Shown piece after piece: positions 18,268 through 25,568 of a DNA stretch of 64,000 nt (positions within the stretch are counted from its first letter, which is position 1; each line of letters begins with the position of its first letter). The translations under genes were made by a program, and so were the position numbers. Origin of the DNA: an uncultured Ignavibacteriota bacterium (lineage in GTDB: Bacteria; Bacteroidota; Ignavibacteria; UBA10030; UBA8401); NCBI GenBank assembly GCA_903884005.1, contig CAISDA010000072.1, positions 187,399-251,398 of the forward strand, in the 5' to 3' direction. The notes under the pieces were generated by a model. It was given only the letters and a program-made list of their open reading frames with translations. It was not told the origin of the DNA and searched no databases.

Positions 18268-18307
18268 AAAGACCCGAGAGACGCATAGCTCTTCCCTGAG
18301 GGTCTTT
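18268..18307. promoter_or_regulatory. Inverted repeat between rpmF and plsX
   Basis: AAAGACCC (18268-18275) pairs with GGGTCTTT (18300-18307) across 24 bases. It lies in the leader of plsX directly after rpmF. It could attenuate read-through or be an operator; there is no direct evidence for either. Confidence 0.4.
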
Positions 18308-18339
18308 CACCGTACTGTCTTCGGACGTTCTCCGGTGCA

Positions 18340-18522
18340 TTAGGCTTCTTTGGGCACAAACATCGATCGTCCGTTGTAGAAACCGCAATTGGGACATGCG
18401 CGATGCTGCAGTTTCATTTCGCGGCATTGCGGACATTCGGCAACAGAGGATGCTACTGCCTTATAATGGGTGCGGCGTTTACGTCCGCGTTGTTTGGAAA
18501 TTTTTCGTTTTGGATTTGGCAT
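18340..18522 (-). CDS. rpmF: 50S ribosomal protein L32
   Basis: A 60-residue basic protein of the large ribosomal subunit. It begins MPNPKRKISKQRGRKRRTHYK and has a zinc-ribbon made of CPQC and CPNC (the four-cysteine form), the usual L32 architecture. AGGAAGCG precedes the ATG. It lies 15 bases downstream of yceD and upstream of plsX, the conserved arrangement in many bacteria. Confidence 0.97.
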   Translation of the reverse strand: MPNPKRKISKQRGRKRRTHYKAVASSVAECPQCREMKLQHRACPNCGFYNGRSMFVPKEA

Positions 18523-18537
18523 TGTCGCGCTTCCTGA

Positions 18538-19050
18538 CTAAGAATGTGGTTCGTTACGTGATGCAAGGTTTTGTAAAGCGCTCCACCGGATATCGCCCGT
18601 TTCAGGCGCACACGTGCAGAGCCGTTCGTTCAAATTTGTTCCGCAGACGGGGCATAATCCGCGGCAGTCTTCATGGCAAAGATTTTTCACCGGGACTGCA
18701 AGCAGGAGATATTCACGCACGGCATCGGCCAGGTCGATCACTTTCTGTCCGTCTCCGAGCACAAAAAAATCGTCTCCCTCAACCGTGTCGCGTTCGGTCT
18801 CGCCCCATGTATAGACCTGTTCAAATTCAGCGTCGATGCGATGAACTGACTGGTCCGCACAGCGGTCGCATTCGAACGCCGCGTCCGCATGAGCGTCGAT
18901 CTTTACAACGATCTGCCACGACGTTTTTATAAGCGACACGTGCGCCGACACATCTCCCGAAAAATTCTCCGGAAGCGCCATCAGAGTTGCACTTTGAGAC
19001 AGTTCAACCGTAGAACTGCCGGCGGGAATGTTGGAAATATTGATGTTCAT
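18538..19050 (-). CDS. yceD: YceD family protein (DUF177), 23S rRNA accumulation factor
   Basis: A 170-residue protein with the YceD/DUF177 pattern: an N-terminal beta-rich part, an ECDRC pair near residue 62, an acidic middle (EGDDFFVLGD), and the conserved C-terminal cysteine segment (CHEDCRGLCPVCGTNLNE). E. coli YceD is linked to 23S rRNA processing or accumulation. Its position directly upstream of rpmF agrees with the nearly universal pairing. GAGGGAAAA lies ahead of the ATG. Confidence 0.92.
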   Translation of the reverse strand: MNINISNIPAGSSTVELSQSATLMALPENFSGDVSAHVSLIKTSWQIVVKIDAHADAAFECDRCADQSVHRIDAEFEQVYTWGETERDTVEGDDFFVLGDGQKVIDLADAVREYLLLAVPVKNLCHEDCRGLCPVCGTNLNERLCTCAPETGDIRWSALQNLASRNEPHS

Positions 19051-19214
19051 GGTTCGTTTTCCCTCAATATTCCGCGATTCTGCTTAAGGCACATCCAACT
19101 TTTATTGAAAATTTCATTAAATATAGGAATAATCTATAAGAGAGTCAAGAATCTGAAATCGGTTTTTCATTTATTACGGCACGATGGCAACTGTTTCGGC
19201 GGGGCGCGTACACC

Positions 19215-19245
19215 ATCACAGCCCTCTGTCGTGAAGGGCTGTGAT
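19215..19245. terminator. Perfect 11-bp hairpin downstream of the DUF3276 gene
   Basis: ATCACAGCCCT (19215-19225) pairs perfectly with AGGGCTGTGAT (19235-19245) across a 9-base loop, 21 bases after the stop of the minus-strand gene. There is no T-run on the minus strand, so it may act as an mRNA end-stabiliser or weak terminator. Confidence 0.45.
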
Positions 19246-19266
19246 GATTCGGAGGCCGGTCGGATT

Positions 19267-19590
19267 TCAGGCGACCACTGGCGCGGCCACGACTTCATCC
19301 TCGTCAACGGTGTCTTGAACAACGGCGGCGCCTTCATCGGGATTCTTGCCCAATTCGTCATGGACATAATCTACCGCTTCAGCCAGCGCGTCTGCAAATT
19401 TTTCGAAATCTTCTTTGTAGAGAAAAATTTTATGCTTCTGAAATTCGGTCTCTCCGACCTTTTTGCTTTCGGTGATGGTGATGTAAAAATCTTTTTCGGA
19501 TTTCGTCGCCTTCACATCGAAAAAATAGGTACGCTTCCCGGCCCGAACGCGCTTCGAGAAAATTTCGTCTTTGTACGCCGTCGTTTCCAA
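19267..19590 (-). CDS. PUR-alpha-like nucleic-acid-binding protein (DUF3276)
   Basis: A 107-residue protein (METTAYKDEIFSKRVRAGKR) with the beta-beta-beta-alpha PUR repeat pattern: KRTYFFDVKATKSEKDFYITITESKK, then FQKHKIFLYKEDFEKFADALAEAVDYVH. DUF3276 proteins are typical of Bacteroidota and related to the single-strand DNA/RNA-binding PUR fold. The start is taken as TTG at 19590, because the very strong AAAGGAGGAGG ends 6 bases before it; the longer frame would place that sequence inside the gene. The C-terminal 25 residues are acidic and low in complexity. Confidence 0.85.
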   Translation of the reverse strand: METTAYKDEIFSKRVRAGKRTYFFDVKATKSEKDFYITITESKKVGETEFQKHKIFLYKEDFEKFADALAEAVDYVHDELGKNPDEGAAVVQDTVDEDEVVAAPVVA

Positions 19591-19732
19591 TACAGTCCTC
19601 CTCCTTTGCACTACGTCATGACGTTAGAAAAAACCCGCATTCGACTACGGTGCAGTCGGTACTGCCGTTCGTGCGGTTGAAAAAAATGCTACATCATATC
19701 CGGTGTTGAGCATTGTTCGTGTGTACGGTGAT

Positions 19733-21997
19733 TCATCTCCGGATCACTGCCACCTTGGTCGTGCCAATTTTGCTGCCGTTATCACTATACGCGACTGCAA
19801 TGTAAATGCCGCTGGCAACCGGCTCTCCCATTTCGGTCTTCCCGTCCCAGAATGCGCGTCCGCCGCCCTGCGCAGCAAATTGTTTCACGAGCTTACCGCT
19901 GATGGTGATAATTTTAATCGTCGTGCCGTCGGCGAGCCCCTGAAGCATGACGTAGGGCTGTTCCGCAGGATGGAACGGATTGGGAGCCGCCGACATGCCC
20001 GAATAATCGGGAGCCGGTGCGATCGTTGTGATCCCGACGGATGATAATCCTTTCGATGTGCCGAAGTAGGCAACTCCCTTTTTCGTATCGAAGGCGATGG
20101 AAATGATATTGTCGTCCACAAGTTTTCCATTCGAATTCGCCACGGTATATTGATCCAACAGCGATGTCCCATCCGGCGAAAGGAGAAAGACGCCGCGCGA
20201 AGTGCCGATCCATTTGTTGTTGAGGGCGTCGACAGCGATACAATTGATCGTTTGATCGCGCACGGCGCCGAGGAAAATTTTGCTGATCGAATTCTGTGCC
20301 AGGGGACGCAGCGGATCGGAGATCACCGTGATACCGACGGAGGTTCCGAGCCATAACTGGCCCTCGCGGTCCTCGACGACGCACGACACGCCGGTGCTTG
20401 TGACGCCGTCTGCAACTGTCAGCGATCCCCAGCCGTCGGATGTTCCCGCCACGGCAAGTTTTTCATTTAAGTAGACGATGCGTCGTCCGTCCGGCTGAAA
20501 TCCCGACAGCTGGTTGATGAACCACTTCGTATCGTTCCGGTCGATCGTGAGCCCGAGCATCCGATTGTAATCCCCTTGCGCGGCGGGAAACGCGACCCAT
20601 GTGGAATCGGGATTCATCTTCCACACCACCTTCGAAAGATTGGCGCTGCGGAATATCGAGACCCAGATGTTGCCATCTCTTGCGACGGCAACGACCGATG
20701 GCACCACGAAGTGGACGTTATCATTCACACCGACAAGACCGGGAGACACGTCGTCGAAGATGCGCACGAGGCGATTCGCCTCATTCAGAAGCACGAGTCC
20801 GCCGCCCCACGTGCTGACCCATTTGGAATTATTCGGGCCCATGGCAATGGCATAGCAATCGTTGTTTCTCAGGCCAGGCAGCGTCGACGTCGAATAATTG
20901 CTCCAGCTGCTGCCGTTGAAGCTGTAAAACCCGCTGCCGTTTCCTCCGCCTAATCCGCCCGAAGCGGCCCAGATGGCGCCGTCACTACCCACGGCGATCG
21001 AGGCGAACGAGTTTGAGGCGGGGCCGTTCGGCGCAGAGGTGACCCACGCTCCCGCTGCGGCCTTCCATTGAGCCAACCCCAGAGAATCGGTGCCGAAGAC
21101 CGGAATGCCGGCGGCAACAGTGCCGCTTGTCACACTCGAGGGCACCAGACTTCCGATCTGCTGCACCGCGCCGCTGAGGGCATACGAATACAGATAGTGG
21201 TAGCGAGTGAAGTAGAGCAGCGCATCAGATTGCCCCCGGAGGGCAACGGGCTGTGATACCGCGGCAATAGGAAGCCACGAAGCGCCGTCGAAGGTGAACA
21301 ATCCCCCGTCACCGCCGCCGAGCACCTGGCCGTTGAATATGGTGAGCGTCGAGATCACACCCGGAAGTTGATAGGTGTACCACGAATCGGGAGCGGCAAG
21401 ATTCACAGCAGAGGCTTTCGAGACGGCAATGCCGTTGGCGGTCGCCGCATAGACACGGTCTTTGAAACGGACAACCGAGAGCACGGGCGGAGGCATGGAT
21501 GTTCCGAAGTTGCCATACGTATCGATGAATTCGAAACGGGAGATCGAAAAGAGACTCACGCCGAATGATGTGGCGATGTACATCGAATCGCCCGCGAGGA
21601 AAAAGGAAGTGATGGATTTTTGCGACTTGTCGGACACGGCGATGTCCCGAATATAGCGCCATCGTCCGGCTGCGGGTGTGAACACATCGATCGACCCGTC
21701 CGATTGGCCGAACCAGATGGATCCGGCCCTGTCGATCGCGATCGCTGTCAGCGCATTGGTGGTCAATCCCTCCGAATTCGTGAAGCGGACAAACGCCGAA
21801 TCGTGCAGTATGTAGAGGAACGCGCCGCCGCTGGTTGCCGCCCAGACGGAATCGTGAGACGAGGCAACGCCCATAAGTGAATTCATTGCAGTATAATTTT
21901 TCCAGTCGCCGATTCCGCTGTGTGCGGAAGTATACGCCATCCCTGCGGCCGCCAGTATCATCAACAAACGTTTCATCAGTCCCTGCCGATTAGCCAT
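19733..21997 (-). CDS. Secreted two-propeller protein with T9SS-type C-terminal domain, PorZ-like
   Basis: A 754-residue exported protein. After a signal peptide (MKRLLMILAAAGMAYTSAHS) come many regulator-propeller repeats (SVWAATSGGAFLY, GSIWFGQSDGSI, NKWIGTSRGVFLL, GQLWLGTSVGI), which predict two seven-bladed propellers. The C-terminal ~85 residues form a sorting-type domain (APNPFHP, GRAFWDGKTEMGEPVASGIYI). This layout is that of PorZ, the T9SS attachment-complex protein. Many other propeller proteins share it, so the PorZ call is an inference. GAGGG sits just before the ATG at 21997; an alternative start is 21976. Confidence 0.7.
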   Translation of the reverse strand: MANRQGLMKRLLMILAAAGMAYTSAHSGIGDWKNYTAMNSLMGVASSHDSVWAATSGGAFLYILHDSAFVRFTNSEGLTTNALTAIAIDRAGSIWFGQSDGSIDVFTPAAGRWRYIRDIAVSDKSQKSITSFFLAGDSMYIATSFGVSLFSISRFEFIDTYGNFGTSMPPPVLSVVRFKDRVYAATANGIAVSKASAVNLAAPDSWYTYQLPGVISTLTIFNGQVLGGGDGGLFTFDGASWLPIAAVSQPVALRGQSDALLYFTRYHYLYSYALSGAVQQIGSLVPSSVTSGTVAAGIPVFGTDSLGLAQWKAAAGAWVTSAPNGPASNSFASIAVGSDGAIWAASGGLGGGNGSGFYSFNGSSWSNYSTSTLPGLRNNDCYAIAMGPNNSKWVSTWGGGLVLLNEANRLVRIFDDVSPGLVGVNDNVHFVVPSVVAVARDGNIWVSIFRSANLSKVVWKMNPDSTWVAFPAAQGDYNRMLGLTIDRNDTKWFINQLSGFQPDGRRIVYLNEKLAVAGTSDGWGSLTVADGVTSTGVSCVVEDREGQLWLGTSVGITVISDPLRPLAQNSISKIFLGAVRDQTINCIAVDALNNKWIGTSRGVFLLSPDGTSLLDQYTVANSNGKLVDDNIISIAFDTKKGVAYFGTSKGLSSVGITTIAPAPDYSGMSAAPNPFHPAEQPYVMLQGLADGTTIKIITISGKLVKQFAAQGGGRAFWDGKTEMGEPVASGIYIAVAYSDNGSKIGTTKVAVIRR

Positions 21998-22076
21998 GGT
22001 GCCCTCGTTGTGTTCCCTCGTGCCTGATGTACGACGATCATTCGTATGGAGAGAGAAACAACAAGGCCATTCGATC

Positions 22077-22556
22077 CTAACTATTGTGTACTGCAATGGT
22101 GGAATAACTATCGCACATCGAAATCGCGCCGAGCGCAGCGTCCCATCCCTTGTTGCCCATCGTGCCGCCTGCACGTTCCGCCGCCTGAGCGAATGTGTCC
22201 GTGGTCAGGATGCCGAAAAGCACCGGGATGCCGCGTTCACGCGAAACCGCGCCGACGCCGCGCGCGCATTCCTGACAAATGAAGTCGAAGTGAGGAGTTT
22301 CGCCACGAATGACCGCGCCAAGACAGATCACCGCGTCGAACCGCTGGTGCGACGTCAGATACGATGCGACCTGCGGTATTTCATATGCACCCGGACACCA
22401 CACCACGGTGATATCGTCATCGGAGGCGCCGTGCCTGCGCAGACAATCGAGCGCGCCGTTCAACAGTTTCTGCGTCACGGTCTTATTGAATTGACTGACC
22501 ACGATGCCGATTTTTTTTCCCTCCGCCGCAATGCCGCCTTCCACAATGTGTATCAT
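22077..22556 (-). CDS. ribH: 6,7-dimethyl-8-ribityllumazine synthase
   Basis: RibH carries out the penultimate step of riboflavin synthesis. The product is 159 residues from the ATG at 22556, with AAAGGAA upstream. The substrate-binding segments QFNKTVTQKLLNGAL, CPGAYEIP, LGAVIRGETPHFDFIC and FGILTTDTFAQAAERAGG, and the final GNKGWDAA helix, are diagnostic. No other riboflavin gene is adjacent. The frame extends upstream to 22622 but the extension does not match the family. Confidence 0.96.
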   Translation of the reverse strand: MIHIVEGGIAAEGKKIGIVVSQFNKTVTQKLLNGALDCLRRHGASDDDITVVWCPGAYEIPQVASYLTSHQRFDAVICLGAVIRGETPHFDFICQECARGVGAVSRERGIPVLFGILTTDTFAQAAERAGGTMGNKGWDAALGAISMCDSYSTIAVHNS

Positions 22557-22651
22557 TCGTACTGTTCCTTTATCAGTGAGACATGCTGCAGGGCCCGGTG
22601 AAGCATCGGCCTCATCCCGCACACGGTGCGAGACATACGGCGCTGTGAGGG

Positions 22652-23485
22652 TCAGCTCTTCTGCATGAAGAGCCGGCGCTTCATCACATTGACCACCTCC
22701 GGATCCACCGCCATGTTCCCGAGCGTTTCGTCGTCATTCTTGTTGCCGCCGTGAAAATCCGAACCGCCGCTTTCAAGCATGCAGTATTCGTTCACGACGC
22801 CGCGGTAGTGCATCACAAGTTCATGAGAATGGGAGGGATGGATCACTTCGATCCCGTCGAGGCCGGCTTTGATCAAGAGCTGCAGCATGTTGTCCGATGT
22901 GTACTTTCCCGGATGCGCAAGAAACGACAAGCCGCCGGAAGAGGAGATGAGCGCCACAGCGTCGGCAGGTGTCAATTGAAATTTTTTCTCAAAGGCGGGA
23001 CCGCTATTGCCGATGTAGCGTTCGAAGGCTTCCTGGTACGACCTGGTCAGATTCGCTGTGAGCAGCGCGCCGGCAATATGCGGACGGCCGACGGCTCCGT
23101 CGCCTGCGCACTTCATGACTGCCTCCATGGTCAGAGGCACACCGAGGTTGTTCAATCTCTTGACGATCCGCTCCGCTCGGCGCACGCGCTCTCGCCTGAA
23201 GAACACAAGATAATCGCGGAGCCGCTCATTCTGATGATCCATAAAATATCCCAGAATGTGCACGTCCCTCTCGTCGAGCGCGGCGCTCAACTCGACGCCG
23301 ACAATGACTTCGATCCCCATGGCGCTTCCCTTGTCGATCGCCTCGGGAAATGCCTCGACACTGTCATGATCGGTGATGCTGATTGTCGAGAGTCCGCGTT
23401 GTGCGCACTGGTCTAGTAATTCGGTCACGGACAGTATTCCGTCCGAGTGGATGGTATGCATATGCAAATCTGCTTTTGCGGTCAT
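22652..23485 (-). CDS. PHP-domain phosphoesterase (RNase AM / YciV-like)
   Basis: A 277-residue PHP metal-dependent phosphoesterase. Metal ligands are visible in DLHMHTIHSDG (6-16), SITDHDSVEAF (about 36-46), GVELSA (63-68), FLAHPGK and SGGSDFHGG. The layout matches YciV-type enzymes that remove nucleotides from RNA 5' ends or cleave nucleoside 3',5'-bisphosphates. The exact substrate is inferred from the family. It is transcribed on the minus strand upstream of ribH. Confidence 0.88.
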   Translation of the reverse strand: MTAKADLHMHTIHSDGILSVTELLDQCAQRGLSTISITDHDSVEAFPEAIDKGSAMGIEVIVGVELSAALDERDVHILGYFMDHQNERLRDYLVFFRRERVRRAERIVKRLNNLGVPLTMEAVMKCAGDGAVGRPHIAGALLTANLTRSYQEAFERYIGNSGPAFEKKFQLTPADAVALISSSGGLSFLAHPGKYTSDNMLQLLIKAGLDGIEVIHPSHSHELVMHYRGVVNEYCMLESGGSDFHGGNKNDDETLGNMAVDPEVVNVMKRRLFMQKS

Positions 23486-23568
23486 TCGTCCCGTAACTTT
23501 CTGTGTACCGCCATTCCCTCCGCTCGCATATCAACCGTTTGCATAGGATAAAGAACTGACAGGATGTT

Positions 23569-24252
23569 TTAAACGTGAAGGGTCTTGAAACCCTCGTAAT
23601 CGTTGATGATTAATTTATTCCCTTGAAGCTGAATATATTTTTTTTTCGCAAATCGATGGAGCATGCGTGAAATGGTTTCGCGCGATGTTCCCGCCATGTT
23701 GGCAAGGTCCTGTTGCAACGGCAAATCGTCGATCTCCACTTTTCCCCTGCGGAAGGTGCCGATATCGTCGGCCAGCTGCAAGAGCACATTGGCCACGCGT
23801 CCCGATGCGTCTTTGAGCGAGAGGCTTTTGATCTGTGCATCGGCTTTGCGAAGGCGCGATGTCAATTCCCGAAGCAACGCAATGGCGACAACCGGATATT
23901 CGTTGAGCAGCGAAAGAAAATCCTGACGATGGATCATGAACAGCTCTGTTTTCGTCGTTGCCACAACGCTGGCCGAACGCATCATGCCGTCCAGTATCGC
24001 CATTTCGCCGAAGAAATCGGTCTCACCCAATATCGACAGAATGACCTCGCGGCCGTCTTCATCCATGCGCACGATCTTCACTTTGCCGGCTATGATAACA
24101 AACAACGCCGCGCCCGTCTCCTCTTCGAGTAAAACAATGCTTCCTTTTTTATACTGCTTGCGAATACCGAGTGCTGCAATTTTTTCCAATTCCACGCTGT
24201 TCAGTTCGTTAAAGATGGGAACATTCTGGAGAAACGCCAGTTTTTCTGCCAT
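23569..24252 (-). CDS. Crp/Fnr family transcriptional regulator
   Basis: A 227-residue regulator. Residues about 5-120 form the cyclic-nucleotide-binding-type beta-roll (FNELNSVELEKIAALGIRK, GDTDFFGEMAILDG-like loop), followed by a long dimer helix. A winged helix-turn-helix contains DLANMAGTSRETISRMLHRF. The beta-roll lacks the iron-sulphur cysteines of Fnr. The effector is unknown. The ATG at 24252 follows AAAGG; upstream codons were discarded. A near-consensus promoter lies at 24318-24346. It stands as its own transcription unit. Confidence 0.9.
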   Translation of the reverse strand: MAEKLAFLQNVPIFNELNSVELEKIAALGIRKQYKKGSIVLLEEETGAALFVIIAGKVKIVRMDEDGREVILSILGETDFFGEMAILDGMMRSASVVATTKTELFMIHRQDFLSLLNEYPVVAIALLRELTSRLRKADAQIKSLSLKDASGRVANVLLQLADDIGTFRRGKVEIDDLPLQQDLANMAGTSRETISRMLHRFAKKKYIQLQGNKLIINDYEGFKTLHV

Positions 24253-24317
24253 AGATAACCTTTTCGTGATGCAGGAATGGAAAATGAGGTAAGGCACGAT
24301 CCTACTATCTAAGTAAA

Positions 24318-24346
24318 AATATAATATCAGATGTAATGAAAGTCAA
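24318..24346 (-). promoter_or_regulatory. Near-consensus sigma70-type promoter of the crp-like gene
   Basis: On the minus strand TTGACT (24341-24346) and TATATT (24318-24323) are exactly 17 bases apart. The expected start of transcription lies near 24311, giving a leader of about 58 bases before the ATG at 24252. Confidence 0.6.
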
Positions 24347-24409
24347 GGCATGAGTATGCTATTATTTCCGACTTGTGCGGTGAGGGGTAGGAATAACGTT
24401 GAAATCGGG

Positions 24410-25567
24410 TTATCGGGACCCGAATCGATACACGAACCGGTTATCCCCGATCAGGATGAGCGAACCGTTCCAGACGATGGGCGCTGTTTTACACCGCGCA
24501 TCGATCGACTCTTTCCACCGAACGCTGCCGTCAGCCAGCGACAGTGCATAAATGAACGTGTCCAGCGATGCCACAAACACCATGTCGCGAATGATGACGG
24601 CGGGAACATTGACGGCGCTTTGTGCCGAAAATTTCCAGCGCAGGCCGCCGTTGTGTGTAAGCACGGCCACCGAACCGTTTAATGCGCCGACGACAACAAG
24701 TGAATCGTTGCACGCAACGGACGCCATGATGCGGTCGCCGCAGTCGTGCGTCCATCGAAGGGTTCCCGTGCGGGCATCGAGCGCGTACAACTGATGGTCG
24801 CGCGATCCGGCATAGACGATATCGCGCACGACACTGAGTCCCCCGAACACGGCGCCTCCCGTTCTGTATTTCCACACGAGTGTTCCCGAGGCGGCGCGAA
24901 GCGCATACACACAGCCGTCCGTGTCGGCGCAGTAGAGAAGCGAATCGTCGGCGCACGGAGTGGAGAATATTGGCGCGCCGCACTTATACTTCCACAGCGC
25001 TTCGCCGTCCGAGGGTCTGAGCGCGAAGACCCAGCCGTCGAGCGTTCCAACAACGATCGTTGCGTGAACGGCAATGGGCGATGATGCGATGCCTCCGATA
25101 TTTTTTTTCCAGGCCACTTCGCCGCTGCGAAGATTATAATCGTACACGGTCGCCTTGCCCGCCTCGGTGCACACGTACAGGTCATTGCCCATGGACAGCA
25201 TTGCGCCGGCTACGGGTGCGGAAAATTTTTTGGTCCCGATTTCCTTTCCATTCGCCATCGCGATGCCGCTGATCTCGCCGAGCAGCGTTGAACAGAACAG
25301 CACGCTGTCCGCCACAATGGCGGAAGCCGGTCCGGTTCCCCCTGAAAGTTCATATTTCCAGAGCAGCACCGGAGGCATGGCAATCTGCGCCGATGTATCG
25401 GAAAACATTCCGGAGGCGGTCCTGCCGGACATGGGCCAGTCGGCAGTGCTGTGCACGATCACGCTGTTCACGTGCAGCCCGATGCACCCTGAACTGCAGA
25501 CGCTCAGCGCTGTCGCCGCGATGGCCGCTGTTGTTGTTATGAGCATGTGATGGAACACGCTTCGCAT
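24410..25567 (-). CDS. PQQ-type beta-propeller protein, BamB-like, exported
   Basis: A 385-residue protein with an N-terminal export signal containing a possible lipobox (CSSGC), then repeated PQQ-type blades: GKEIGTKKFSAPVAG, GEVAWKKNIGGIASSPI, GEALWKYKCGAPIFSTP, GTLVWKYRTGGAVFGG, GTLRWTHDCGDRIMAS and GSVRWKESIDARCKTAPI. The W-K/R pattern ending each blade is typical of BamB-like eight-bladed propellers. The ATG at 25567 starts one base after the stop of the peptidase/Omp85 fusion, so the two are one operon. Adjacency to an Omp85 barrel makes a BamB-like partner role attractive, but this is inference; the lipobox is not a clean match. Confidence 0.78.
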   Translation of the reverse strand: MRSVFHHMLITTTAAIAATALSVCSSGCIGLHVNSVIVHSTADWPMSGRTASGMFSDTSAQIAMPPVLLWKYELSGGTGPASAIVADSVLFCSTLLGEISGIAMANGKEIGTKKFSAPVAGAMLSMGNDLYVCTEAGKATVYDYNLRSGEVAWKKNIGGIASSPIAVHATIVVGTLDGWVFALRPSDGEALWKYKCGAPIFSTPCADDSLLYCADTDGCVYALRAASGTLVWKYRTGGAVFGGLSVVRDIVYAGSRDHQLYALDARTGTLRWTHDCGDRIMASVACNDSLVVVGALNGSVAVLTHNGGLRWKFSAQSAVNVPAVIIRDMVFVASLDTFIYALSLADGSVRWKESIDARCKTAPIVWNGSLILIGDNRFVYRFGSR

Positions 25568-25568
25568 A

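Noticed and set aside
18268..18307. Inverted repeat as an intrinsic terminator of rpmF
   Set aside because: The 24-base loop and missing clean T-run make this weak, and rpmF-plsX are normally co-transcribed; kept only as a possible regulatory repeat.
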